Shown here piece by piece: positions 26,114-36,997 of a stretch of DNA of 64,000 nucleotides (positions within the stretch are counted from its first letter, which is position 1; each line of letters starts with the position of its first letter). Under the pieces are notes generated by a model. The model had not been told where the DNA came from. It made no database searches and saw only the letters and a program-made list of their open reading frames with translations. Both the position numbers and the translations under genes were made by a program. This stretch comes from Candidatus Streptomyces philanthi. Lineage in GTDB: Bacteria; Actinomycetota; Actinomycetes; Streptomycetales; Streptomycetaceae. Where the stretch lies: positions 3,472,001 to 3,536,000 of the forward strand of contig CP073042.1 of assembly GCA_018114805.1 (NCBI GenBank). The letters run 5' to 3'.

Positions 26114-27508
26114 TCATGCCGGACCGTCGCCTTCGGTGCTCTGCGATGCCGCGGCGGCCTCCGCCAGTCTGCGGTGTTCGGCGGCCTTCTCCTCGTAGAT
26201 CGCCGCCATTCGAAGGTGGTAGTCGGGCCGGTCGAGTTCGTAGATGTCCGGAACGCTGTCCTGATCCTCGTCGCGCTCCTCCTCTTCGTACAACTTCTTG
26301 TACTTGTTGTTACGCAGCTTGAGCAGCACGCTGGCGAAGACCGCGGCCAGCACCGACCCGATCAGGACCGCCGCCTTCACCTCGTCGGCCAGCAGCGGGT
26401 CGTCGGTGAAGGCCAGCTCGCCGATGAGCAGCGAGACTGTGAAGCCGATGCCCGCGAGTGAGGCGACGGCCAGCACGTCGGCCCAGGCCAGTTCGTCGTT
26501 CAGCTCCGCCTTGGTGAACCGCGCGGCCAGCCACGAACCGCCGAAGACCCCTATGGTCTTGCCCATCACCAGGCCGAGCACCACGCCCAGCGTCTCCGGC
26601 TTGGTGAACACGTCGGCCACCGCGCCGCCCGAGATGGAGACGCCCGCCGCGAACAGCGCGAACAGCGGCACCGCCAACCCCGCCGACACCGGCCGCACCA
26701 GGTGCTCGATGCGCTCGCAGGGGGAGTGCTCCTCGCCCTCGCGCACGGTGCACCGCAGCATCAGGCCCGTGGCCACGCCGGCGACCGTCGTGTGCACGCC
26801 GCTGGCGTGCATGAACGCCCAGATCACCACGGCCAGCGGCAGGTACACGTACCAGCCGCGCACCCCCAGCCGGAGCAACCCCCAGAAGACGGCGAGCCCG
26901 GCGAAGGAGAGCACGAGCGCGACCACGTTGATGTCTGTCGTGAAGAAGACCGCGATGATCAGGATGGCGAACAGGTCGTCAACGACGGCCAGGGTGAGCA
27001 GGAACGCGCGCAACGAGGCGGGCAGCGCGGTCCCGATCACGGCGAGTACGGCCAGCGCGAACGCGATGTCCGTGGCGGCCGGCACCGCCCAGCCGTCCAT
27101 GCTGCCGCCACCGCTGAGGGAGACCACGGTGTAGACGAGCGCGGGCACCGCCATGCCACACACGGCCGCGATCACCGGCAGCGCGGCGGCCTTGGGATCA
27201 TTCAGCTCGCCCGCCACGAGTTCGCGCTTGAGCTCGATGCCGGCGACGAAGAAGAAGATGGTGAGGAGGCCGTCCTGGGCCCACGCGCCGACGCTCAGGT
27301 GCAGGTGGAGGGATTCGGGCCCGAACGAGAAGTCCTGGACATCGTTGTACGTGTCGTCGAGCGGCGTGTTGGTCAGCAGCAGGGCCGCCACCGCGGCGAC
27401 GAGCAGCAGTACGCCGCCCACCCTCTCGGTGCGGAGCGCTTCCGCGACGTAGTTCCGCTCGGGGAGGGAGAGGCGTCCAAGGAACTTGCGGTTACCGGGC
27501 GTGGCCAC
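26114..27508 (-). CDS. nhaA: Na+/H+ antiporter NhaA
   Basis: A 464-residue NhaA-type antiporter that exports sodium in exchange for protons. It has about 11 membrane segments, the conserved TDIAFALAVLAVIG with the helix IV Asp, and LAVVDDLFAILIIA with the paired ion-binding Asp residues. The early segment FFFVAGIELKRELVAGELND is also typical. A cytoplasmic tail of about 60 residues is charged (YEEEERDEDQDS...). GTG 27508 was chosen (VATPGNRKFLGRLSLPERNY) with GGAGG ten bases before it; upstream in-frame codons look non-coding. An imperfect palindrome (ATACACC-TGT-GGTATAT, about 27543-27559) lies some 35 bases upstream. Confidence 0.92.
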   Translation of the reverse strand: MATPGNRKFLGRLSLPERNYVAEALRTERVGGVLLLVAAVAALLLTNTPLDDTYNDVQDFSFGPESLHLHLSVGAWAQDGLLTIFFFVAGIELKRELVAGELNDPKAAALPVIAAVCGMAVPALVYTVVSLSGGGSMDGWAVPAATDIAFALAVLAVIGTALPASLRAFLLTLAVVDDLFAILIIAVFFTTDINVVALVLSFAGLAVFWGLLRLGVRGWYVYLPLAVVIWAFMHASGVHTTVAGVATGLMLRCTVREGEEHSPCERIEHLVRPVSAGLAVPLFALFAAGVSISGGAVADVFTKPETLGVVLGLVMGKTIGVFGGSWLAARFTKAELNDELAWADVLAVASLAGIGFTVSLLIGELAFTDDPLLADEVKAAVLIGSVLAAVFASVLLKLRNNKYKKLYEEEERDEDQDSVPDIYELDRPDYHLRMAAIYEEKAAEHRRLAEAAAASQSTEGDGPA

Positions 27509-28002
27509 GACGGGCTGACCTCCAGGAGCGGGGCGGCTGCGGATACACCTGTGGTATATGCCGACCAGACTTCCCGGCGCACCCTGTAACTTTGTCGCCA
27601 AATTTACGCGACGGCCCCCAGCTTAACCGGAACGGCCGATCCGTGCTCCAGCCGCGCAGCCGCGATCTTCCCCCGACGCCTCCGCCTCGACGCTGCTGAT
27701 CTGTGCTTTTCCGCTGCCGCTGCCGCTGCCGCTGCCGCTGCCGCTGGCGTCGCCGGGCGTCCGCGACGCGGGCGCCTGTCGCTGTGGCGCGCCTGGTGGG
27801 AGGGAGGCGCGGCGCGCGGTGGGGACCGTGCCGGTCGGGTCGCGGGGCGGGCGCCTCCGGGTACTGGCCGACCCTTCGGGGGAGCGTGGCGGGTGCGGTG
27901 CTGGGGGCGCGAGGGCTGTGGGGCCGGCCGTGGGTGCCGCGGCCGGCCCGGCGCGTCCCGTCTTCCGGGTGGTGAGCTGTCTACTCCCGCTCAGTCCTCC
28001 AC
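27509..28002. other. Intergenic region between acsA and nhaA
   Basis: About 490 bases downstream of acsA and upstream of nhaA on the minus strand. It holds the nhaA promoter side (27509-27640, lower GC) and a hexanucleotide repeat; the rest is GC-rich with no supported gene. Confidence 0.5.
27711..27746. repeat. Hexanucleotide repeat, six copies of CCGCTG
   Basis: Six perfect tandem copies of CCGCTG. A unit of six would preserve frame, but the tract is not in a gene. Copy number is likely to vary between isolates. Confidence 0.9.
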
Positions 28003-29964
<1,962 letters not shown>

Positions 29965-30051
29965 GACTTCTCCCATTCCCAGGGTGCCCGTTGTGTCCCA
30001 GCTCATAGCTCATCAGCCAGCGGCACGCTCTGACAAGGGCTGTTGATAAAA

Positions 30052-30067
30052 ATTGGTGTAGACCTTT
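30052..30067. promoter_or_regulatory. DasR-box-like operator upstream of acsA
   Basis: ATTGGTGTAGACCTTT matches 12 of 16 bases of the Streptomyces dre consensus ACTGGTCTAGACCACT, including the TGGT..TAGACC core. DasR is the GlcNAc-responsive repressor. The site is in the acsA promoter region, so acetate activation may be tied to amino-sugar supply. This rests on sequence similarity only. Confidence 0.45.
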
Positions 30068-30115
30068 ACTGGGTGACGCCCCCGTGGCCCCTGCTTCCGG
30101 CCGCTTCCGGGACTT

Positions 30116-32782
30116 TTACGGCATGGCTCGACCCGACTGGTCGTGCGTGCGGTGATCACGGTGTGTCGTCCCGATCCCGCCGGGAGCAGCCGCCTCGCCC
30201 ACCCGCTCCGAACCGGCCGAGCCCGCGGTCTCGGAGGTGTGCGGGCCCGAGCCGCGATCCCGTCCGGTCTCCCCGCCCGCCGCCCTATTCGACGCCGTAC
30301 CCGCCGCCCGAAGGCCCTGGCCCGAACGGCCTGCCGAGCGGGCCGCGCTGCCGGCCGGCTCGGGGGCCCGGGCCGCCCCGGGGCCCTCCGCTGAAGGCGT
30401 GTCCTCGTAAGGATGCGGTCGGCCGTCCGCAGGCTCCTCCTGTCGGGAGCCCAGGCGCGGAGCGGGGGCCTCCGCCGGCTCCGAACCGCCGGTGAGGGGT
30501 GGCCGTGGACAGGCGTGGCCGCCGTCCCGCTCGCGCTGCTCATCCGGGTGAGGGCCCGCCCCGGGCAGCGGCGCGGCCTCCGGTGGCACGAGGGCGTTGG
30601 GCAGTTGCTCCGAAGGGCTGGCGTGCTCGGGGCGCTCCGGCGCGACGGCGCAGAATACTCCGGAGGCGGGGTCCAGGACGTACGCCTGGGCTTCCGCCAC
30701 GTGGAAGTACATCCCGTGCAGCACGAGTGTGCCCTCGCGTACTCTACGGGCCACGCACGCGTGGGCCATCAGATGCTCAAGCTGCTGCTGCACGTTCACC
30801 AGGGCCAGCAGCTCCGTGTCGTCCGCCACCGGGCGCCCGTCGAGAGCCACAGTCGGACGGATGCTCGCACCGCCGCCGGACGCCTGCTCGGCCTCTCCTT
30901 TCTTCACCCGCTCCAGCTGTTCCAGGCTGGGCCAGCCATGGCGCAACCAGCGGGAGAGCGAGGTGTCGTCGGCGGGCTTGCCCGCGGAGTTGAGCAGCGC
31001 CTGCATGGCTCCGCACCCCGAGTGTCCGCAGACGGTCAGGGAGCTGACCTCCAACACGTCCACCGCGTACTCGATGGCCGCGGCCACCGAGTCGCAGGCG
31101 CTGTCGTCGTCCGACGGCGGTGTCAGGTTCCCGACGTTGCGCACGGTGAACAGGTCCCCCGGCCCGCTGAAGGTGATCATGCTGGTGACGAGCCGGGAGT
31201 CCGCGCAAGTCAGGAAGAGCTGACCAGGGCGTTGGCCCTCGCGTGCCAGCCGGGCCAACTCCTCGCGGACCAGCGGAGCGGTGTTGCGCTGGAAGGCGCT
31301 GACTCCGCCGATGAGCTGACTGCTGCTCGGCTTGTCCCGCCGCGCGGGGGCCAGGGGACGGGTGCAGTGGTGGTTGCGCCAGGGCATCCATGGTCTACAC
31401 GGCTGCGTGTGCGCATGCGCGCTTGCCGGTTCGACCAGGGGGCGACCGGTGCGCCCGCCGAGCTGCACCCAACCGCCCGCCGAGCGGTACCCCTGAGCCC
31501 AGGACTGGAGGGCGTCGTACGCCGCGTGGTCCATGAACGAGCCGTGCAGCTCGATCACCACGCTCCGGCGGTCCGGCAGTTGGCCCAGTACGCGGCTCAG
31601 CCGGGGAACGGCGAGGAAGGTGAGCTGGCCGTTGACGCGCACCCGTAGGCAATCGGCCTCGCCGGTGACCGTGATCTGGGTGCGGGTGAGGCAGCGGAAC
31701 GCGGTGATGACGGCCACGACCCCGCCGACGGCCACCCCCTGTAGTACTCCGAAGAGGACGACCGAGCCCAGGGTCGCCGCGTAGACCGGGAACTCGCGGT
31801 GCCGCTGCACGTGCTTGATGTGCGCGAAGTTCACCATCTGGATGCCGACCATCATGACCAGCGCGGCCAGTGCCGCCAGGGGGATGGACTCCAGCGCCGT
31901 GGCGAGCAGCCCGGTGCACACCAGGACCCAGACCCGGTGCAGCACGGTGGAGCCCCGACTCGCCGCCCCGGCCTTCACGTTCGCCGAGCCGCGTATGGCG
32001 CCACCAGCCACCGGTAGGCCGCCGAGGAGGCCGGAGGCCACGTTGGCCGCCCCCTGCCCGGCCAACTCGCGGTCCAGCCGGGTCTGCGTCCCCCGCGTGT
32101 CGGGCCGCGTGGCCTGCAACCGATCGACCGCGATGGCGGAGAGCAGGGACACCATGCTGGCCACCAACGTCACCGTCAGCACGGCGGCGGCCACCCCGAG
32201 GACCGGGCCGTCCGGCGGCGACGGCAGACCCTGCAACTGCAATGAGGGCAGGTCGACGCGGGGGACGGCGAGCCCGGCGCTGAGCGCGGTCCCGGCGCCG
32301 ACGGCGGCCAACGGGCCCGGGACCAGCCGCGCCAGCCGCCCGCCGCGGCCCGGAAGCCGGGGCCAGGACACGAGCACGGCGACCGTCACCGCACCCACCA
32401 GCAACGCCGCGGCGTGCGGGTGGAACAGCTCGCACGCGAGGGCGGCAAGGTTGTCGAGGGTCGAGCCGCCTGGGTTCTCGCCGAGCATGACCCTCAACTG
32501 GCCGATGGCGATGACCACGCCGATACCCGCCAGCATCCCGTGCACGATCGCCGGGCTGACCGCGAGCGCCGCCCGGGCGACCCGCAGCGCTCCTAGGGCC
32601 ATCTGGCCCAGCCCCGCCACGATGCCGCCGACGGCGGCCGCGATGAGCCCGGCCTGAAGGGGCGCGCCAGTGGCCAACGCCAACCCGAGCGAGAGGGGGA
32701 CGGCGATGAGAAAGATGACGATCGAGGCAGCGAGGTCCCTGCGCGCGGAGGCGCGATCGACCTGGCTCCGGAGCTGCAACAT
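30116..32782 (-). CDS. SulP-family anion transporter fused to beta-carbonic anhydrase
   Basis: An 888-residue fusion. Residues about 18-370 form the SulP/SLC26 membrane domain (AASIVIFLIAVPLSLGLALA, GLLGGLPVAGGAIRGSANVK and others). A short STAS-like cytoplasmic part follows (residues about 380-440). Residues about 480-690 are a beta-carbonic anhydrase whose zinc ligands are in LTCADSR (Cys and Asp) and CGHSGCGAMQ (His and Cys). The pairing implies bicarbonate transport coupled to CO2 interconversion. The last 170 or so residues are Pro/Gly/Glu-rich and look disordered. ATG 32782 has GGAGGAG upstream. The frame is intact. Fusions of this kind are known in bacteria; the long tail is unusual to my eye. 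Confidence 0.9.
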   Translation of the reverse strand: MLQLRSQVDRASARRDLAASIVIFLIAVPLSLGLALATGAPLQAGLIAAAVGGIVAGLGQMALGALRVARAALAVSPAIVHGMLAGIGVVIAIGQLRVMLGENPGGSTLDNLAALACELFHPHAAALLVGAVTVAVLVSWPRLPGRGGRLARLVPGPLAAVGAGTALSAGLAVPRVDLPSLQLQGLPSPPDGPVLGVAAAVLTVTLVASMVSLLSAIAVDRLQATRPDTRGTQTRLDRELAGQGAANVASGLLGGLPVAGGAIRGSANVKAGAASRGSTVLHRVWVLVCTGLLATALESIPLAALAALVMMVGIQMVNFAHIKHVQRHREFPVYAATLGSVVLFGVLQGVAVGGVVAVITAFRCLTRTQITVTGEADCLRVRVNGQLTFLAVPRLSRVLGQLPDRRSVVIELHGSFMDHAAYDALQSWAQGYRSAGGWVQLGGRTGRPLVEPASAHAHTQPCRPWMPWRNHHCTRPLAPARRDKPSSSQLIGGVSAFQRNTAPLVREELARLAREGQRPGQLFLTCADSRLVTSMITFSGPGDLFTVRNVGNLTPPSDDDSACDSVAAAIEYAVDVLEVSSLTVCGHSGCGAMQALLNSAGKPADDTSLSRWLRHGWPSLEQLERVKKGEAEQASGGGASIRPTVALDGRPVADDTELLALVNVQQQLEHLMAHACVARRVREGTLVLHGMYFHVAEAQAYVLDPASGVFCAVAPERPEHASPSEQLPNALVPPEAAPLPGAGPHPDEQRERDGGHACPRPPLTGGSEPAEAPAPRLGSRQEEPADGRPHPYEDTPSAEGPGAARAPEPAGSAARSAGRSGQGLRAAGTASNRAAGGETGRDRGSGPHTSETAGSAGSERVGEAAAPGGIGTTHRDHRTHDQSGRAMP

Positions 32783-33264
32783 TCCCGTCTCCTCCGGGTC
32801 TGCGCGGTCGTGGACGAGGCCACGACCGTGGGCACGGCGTACTGCGGTGGGCTGCTGTGGGTTGCGATGGAGCTCGCGTACTGGTGGGTGGTCTTGAGGA
32901 AGCCGTGCACCGCTGAGCCAGTACTGCGGATGGCGGCGGTGCGGGGGCGATGCCTGTGCGCCGGACTACGGGGTGGGTGACCGGCAGCGACTCGGGGATT
33001 CGGCCAGACATGGCGCTAAAAGGCGCGAAACCACCGCAAGTGGTAACGGTGTGCATTTGATCCGTCACTCTCAAGCATCGGTAAGCGAATCGTAATCCCA
33101 GGTAAAGGCCGCACGGAAGGGGTTCCGATCGGCCGCGCCAGTCATTCCACCTATCGAGTGAGTGTCGGTTTAGGAAATCTCTCCGCTTCTTAACTATTAG
33201 ATGACTTATGAGGTTTTTGCCCGCTTCTCTGTGGGCGCTCAGAAGTCAGGAAGCGAGGCGGCAG
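32783..33264. other. Divergent promoter region
   Basis: About 480 bases between the SulP fusion and the deacetylase gene. The part 33040-33230 is distinctly AT-richer than the surroundings (for example CTTCTTAACTATTAGATGAC), as expected for promoters. No operator is clear. Confidence 0.45.
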
Positions 33265-34748
33265 ATGACGACTGCACGCAAGGCCACAGCGGGGCTGTTC
33301 CTGACCGCGATACTCGTCGGGATAGCCGGCTGCTCCGGCGGCTCAGGGGACTCCGACGCGGAGAGCGAGGAAAAGGCGCCGGCTCGCAAGGCCGCGAAGC
33401 CCTTGCGCCTGATAGGCGACGGTTCGACCGCGTACACCGGTGCCCAGCCCCGTCAGCCGAACTTCCAGCGACTGCGCGTCGGGCAGCGACCACCGCAGTT
33501 CGTCGTCTTCTCCTGGGACGGCGCTGGCGAGGACAGCCAGCGGCTCTTCTCCCGGTTCCGCGAGGTGGGGAAGCGGTACGACGCGACGATGACGTACTTC
33601 CTCAGCGGCGTGTACATGCTCCCCGAGGCCAAGAAGGAGCTCTACCGCCCGCCCAAGCACGCACCCGGCGCCTCGGACATAGGTTTCAACGACGCCAAGG
33701 GCGTCCGGTACACCGCCGCGCAGCTCGCCGGGGCATGGCGCGACGGCAACGAGATAGGCGCACGCACTTCAACGGCCACTTCTGCGGCCCCGACGCGGGT
33801 GTCGGCACCTGGTCGGTGGACGAGTGGCGCAGCGAGATCCGACAGGCCGAGTCGTTCGTCAAGAACTGGAAGACCAACGCCGGTCTTCTCGACGCCCAGC
33901 CGCTGCCGTTCGACTACAGTGCGGAACTCGTCGGAGGCCGCGCCCCCTGCCTCGAAGGCCAGCGCAACCTGATACCCGCCGCCCGCTCCATGGGGTTCCG
34001 CTACGACGCCAGCGCCTCCGGCGGCCGGCAGGTCTGGCCCACCAAGCAGGGCGGCATCTGGGACTTCCCGCTGCAGCAGGTGCTGATGCCGGGACGCGCC
34101 TTCGAGGCGCTGTCCATGGACTACAACTTCCTGGTCAACCAGTCCGGCACGACCCGCGGAGACCGCGCCAAGCACGCCGCCTGGGGTAACCAGATGCGCG
34201 ACGGACTGTTGGCCGCCTTCGACCGCGCGTACCGCGGCAATCGGGCGCCGCTGCTGGTCGGCAACCACTTCGAGTCATGGAACGGCGGCACGTACATGCG
34301 TGCCGTCGAGGAGACCATCAAGAAGGTGTGCCCCCGACCGGACGTGCGCTGCGTGTCGTTCAAGCAGCTCGCCGACTGGATGGACGCCCAGGACCCGCGA
34401 GTCCTGGAGAAGCTGCTCAAGCTGGACGTGGGCGAGCGGCCGAAGGGCGGCTGGGCCGCGTACCTCGGAGCCGAAACAGCCCCGTCGGCCGTGACCCCGC
34501 CTGACGGGCAGCGCCCCGCGAGCGACGCGGTGGCCGAGGGCCGCACCGCGCGTCCCCGAACGGTCGCCCGGAACCGCGTGGCAGCCGTTCGGCGGCGGGG
34601 ACTGGCTCAGGCCGGCTGCCGGCTAGCGGCGGGTCGCTCGTCCAGGGTGAACGCCGGATCGACCTGGGCCGCCAGGTCCGCGCCGGTCCGCGCGTTCCCC
34701 CAGCTCTCCGCGTTCTTGAGGTGGAAGTGGACCATCTGGCGGGTGTAG
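33265..34748 (+). CDS. Polysaccharide deacetylase-like lipoprotein (one frameshift, 3' end uncertain)
   Basis: ATG 33265 opens a lipoprotein signal (TARKATAGLFLTAILVGIAG then Cys). The NodB-like domain has QFVVFSWDGAG at the first motif. The metal-binding His pair lies across a frame break at about 33757-33763: GNEIG in one frame, then THFNGHFCGPDAGVGTWSVD (H-x3-H) in the other. The rest reads through AARSMGFRYDASASGGRQVW and LVGNHFESWNGGTYMRAVEE. Members remove acetyl groups from cell-wall or exopolysaccharide sugars. The open frame runs to 34748, about 140 bases into the convergent gene. The true end is probably near 34500-34620, because residues after KGGWAAYLGAE become low complexity. Confidence 0.75.
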
Positions 34749-34870
34749 CGCTCCCAGTCGCGTGAGGTGTACGCGGCGTCCGCGGTCTCGTGGAGGACGC
34801 GCAGCGCCTGCTGGTTGGCCGCTTCCAGCGTGTCGAACCTGGGCGGGCGGCTCTTCTCCATCGTTCGCAC
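34607..34870 (-). CDS. Small protein downstream of the CooC-like ATPase
   Basis: An 84-87 residue protein with DTLEAANQQALRVLHETADA and YTRQMVHFHLKNAESWGNAR, mostly helical and soluble. It begins directly after the ATPase stop (GTG 34870 adjacent to TAG, or ATG 34861 three codons later), so it belongs to the same operon. I recognise no family. Its tight spacing suggests it is a partner or substrate of the ATPase. Confidence 0.65.
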   Translation of the reverse strand: MRTMEKSRPPRFDTLEAANQQALRVLHETADAAYTSRDWERYTRQMVHFHLKNAESWGNARTGADLAAQVDPAFTLDERPAASRQPA

Positions 34871-35596
34871 CTACTCCGATTGGCCGAAGGTGACGAGCAG
34901 GTCCTCGCCGACCTCGTCGCGCAGGAAGGCGAGGTCGTCGGGGCCCTGCACCTTGTTGCTCACCACGCGCAGGGCCACGCCGAAGTCCCGCGCGTACTCC
35001 TTGTACTGCCGGTAGACCGCGCTTCCCTTCCTGGTTGGTTCCGCCACGAGGAACGTCATGTCGAAGCGGGTGAACATGTCGGAGGCGAAGGAGTCGCTGC
35101 CCGCCGTCATGTCCACGACGATGAACTCCTGTCGGCCGTCGACCAGGTGGTTCAGGCACAGCTCCACCGCGCCGACCTTGGAGTGATAGCAGGCCACGCC
35201 GAGGTCGGACTCGGTGAAGGGGCCGGTCGCAATGAGGCGCGCCTCACCGTCGTCGAGACGGATCGTGCGGGCGCAGGCGTCGAAGACTGGGTTGTCGTCG
35301 CCGACCCGCAGCAGCGGCGACCCCGCCCCGGGAGGCGTCGTCTTGATCATGGTCTCGGTCGAGGCGATGCGCGGGTTGGTCCCGCGCAGGTACTCCTTGA
35401 TGAGCGGGAGTTGGGCGCCCATGGCGGGCGGCGCGGAATCCGCGTGTTCGTCCAGGCCGAGCGCGGCTGCCAGGTGTTGGTTGATGTCCGCGTCGATGGC
35501 GATGACGGGGACCCGGGCGGCGGCGAGGTGACGGATGAAGAGCGAGGACAGCGTGGTCTTGCCGCTGCCGCCCTTCCCCGCGAAAGCGATCTTCAT
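34871..35596 (-). CDS. CooC-like P-loop ATPase (MinD/ParA superfamily)
   Basis: A 241-residue ATPase that begins MKIAFAGKGGSGKTTLSSLF, the deviant Walker A of the CooC/MinD group. VIAIDADINQHLAAALG follows, then FIVVDMTAGSDSFASDMFTR and MTFLVAEPTRKGSAVYRQYK. CooC inserts nickel into carbon monoxide dehydrogenase, but no CODH or nickel gene is near. The Cys residues used by CooC for metal are not evident in the expected place, so a different maturation or partitioning role is likely. ATG 35596 with AGGTGA upstream was preferred to GTG 35602. Confidence 0.82.
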   Translation of the reverse strand: MKIAFAGKGGSGKTTLSSLFIRHLAAARVPVIAIDADINQHLAAALGLDEHADSAPPAMGAQLPLIKEYLRGTNPRIASTETMIKTTPPGAGSPLLRVGDDNPVFDACARTIRLDDGEARLIATGPFTESDLGVACYHSKVGAVELCLNHLVDGRQEFIVVDMTAGSDSFASDMFTRFDMTFLVAEPTRKGSAVYRQYKEYARDFGVALRVVSNKVQGPDDLAFLRDEVGEDLLVTFGQSE

Positions 35597-35698
35597 GTTC
35601 ACCTAGCGTAGATGTGCGGGTGGGGCTGAATGCTGTGCTTGGTGAAGAAGACCACTCCAATGAGGGGTGCGGCCTCCGATGTGCGTAGTGTCGTACTC

Positions 35699-36544
35699 AT
35701 GAGTAGTGGGACGTCCGATCCGTTGCCCGCATTGGTGGCCCTGCCTGGGGTCGCTGATTCCATCGACGCCGTCCGCAAGGCCGTTGACCGGGCGTACGGC
35801 CACCGGGTCATGCGCCGGCGCAGCCACGAGGTCACCGCCGAGGCCGCGCTGCGCGGTGCTCGCGGATCGGCGGCGCTCGCCGGTGCTGACTGGGTGCTGG
35901 AGGAAGTGCGGCGGCGCACCGACTTCGGCGCACGGGGCGAACCGCGCACCGTTGGCGCGGCACTGCGCCTCACGGCCGAGGCGGGGCAACTGCTCAGCGT
36001 GTGGCGGCAGTCGCCCCTCCGGGTACTGGCCAGGCTGCACCTCGTGGCGGCGGGCGATGTCGCGCGAGGTGGGTCGGCGGAGGACGAGACGAACGTGGTG
36101 GGACGGCCCAGGCTGGCCGGCGAGGGGGTGGACGAGCCCCTGCTCGAACTCCCGTTGCCGGACGCTGACGAGGTGGCGGGTCGACTGGACGGGCTGGCTC
36201 GCTTGCTGCTCGCGGGCACGGAGGCTCCCGCGCTGGTGGTCGCGGCTGTCGTGCACGGGGAACTGCTCGCGCTGCGCCCGTTCGGCTCGCACAACGGGCT
36301 CGTCGCTCGCGCCGCTGAGCGGGTTGTCCTGGTTGGTAGTGGGTTGGACCCCAAGTCGATCTGCCCGGCTGAGGTTGGCTACGCCGAACAGGGGCGGGCC
36401 GAGTACGTCGGCGCCCTCGAGAGCTATGCGTCGGGAACGCCTGAGGGAGTCGCCGCGTGGATCGTGCACTGTGGACGGGCGGTCGAACTCGGGGTTCGCG
36501 AGACCACAGCCGTGTGTGAGGCGCTCCAGCGCGGAGCGGCCTGA
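35699..36544 (+). CDS. Fic-fold-like protein with degenerate active site
   Basis: A 281-residue protein. The segment VVAAVVHGELLALRPFGSHN, then GLVARAAERVVLVGSGLD, aligns by eye with the Fic motif HPFxxGNGRxxR, but the catalytic His is Arg here (RPFGSHNGLVAR) and the GNGR part is altered. The upstream helices (AALRLTAEAGQLLSVWRQSP) also fit the Fic/Doc helical fold. Active Fic proteins transfer AMP or phosphate to target hydroxyls; this copy is probably inactive or altered. ATG 35699 was chosen over upstream in-frame starts. It is divergent from the CooC-like operon, with about 100 bases between. Confidence 0.65.
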   Translation: MSSGTSDPLPALVALPGVADSIDAVRKAVDRAYGHRVMRRRSHEVTAEAALRGARGSAALAGADWVLEEVRRRTDFGARGEPRTVGAALRLTAEAGQLLSVWRQSPLRVLARLHLVAAGDVARGGSAEDETNVVGRPRLAGEGVDEPLLELPLPDADEVAGRLDGLARLLLAGTEAPALVVAAVVHGELLALRPFGSHNGLVARAAERVVLVGSGLDPKSICPAEVGYAEQGRAEYVGALESYASGTPEGVAAWIVHCGRAVELGVRETTAVCEALQRGAA

Positions 36545-36997
36545 CGTACGGCGAGGCTCCTCGTCACGCGTGGGGTCGCTCGCGACTTCGCATGGACCTC
36601 GAACGCCCGCTGCCATCAAGCCGGAGGGGGCGGGGGTTGGCGAAGCCGGCCGGGGGATGGTGTCGCGGTGAGCGGGCCGACGCGGCCCCCGGTGCTCCGT
36701 GGGCAGATTTGCGACGGCACCAGTTGACTACGGTGCCGCCGCTGGCACGTCCGCCCGGTTACCATGCGTCCTCGAAATCGTGTCCATCAGGTCGGGAACT
36801 TTGCCCCCTTCCTGGTGCGGCTGGCCCGTAATCGACGGGTCGGCGTCGCGTGGGTGCCGAGCGTCTGTGCGTGGTCCGTGGGCCTTGATACGAAGGGCTT
36901 CCTCTCGGATGTCCCCTGGTCTCGCGGGCCTTTGATTCCTTTCTACTCTCCTCGGTGAGGAAGTGGAACCCCCTCCCGTAGATATTTACTTTTGGTG
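36545..36997. other. Intergenic region, no gene recognised
   Basis: About 450 bases between the Fic-like and HAD genes, which converge here. No frame is credible; GC falls toward 36960. No clear terminator hairpin. Confidence 0.45.

Noticed and set aside
34871..35596. Carbon monoxide dehydrogenase maturation as the role of the CooC-like protein
   Set aside because: No CODH, nickel or related gene is present and the expected metal-binding Cys pair is not evident.
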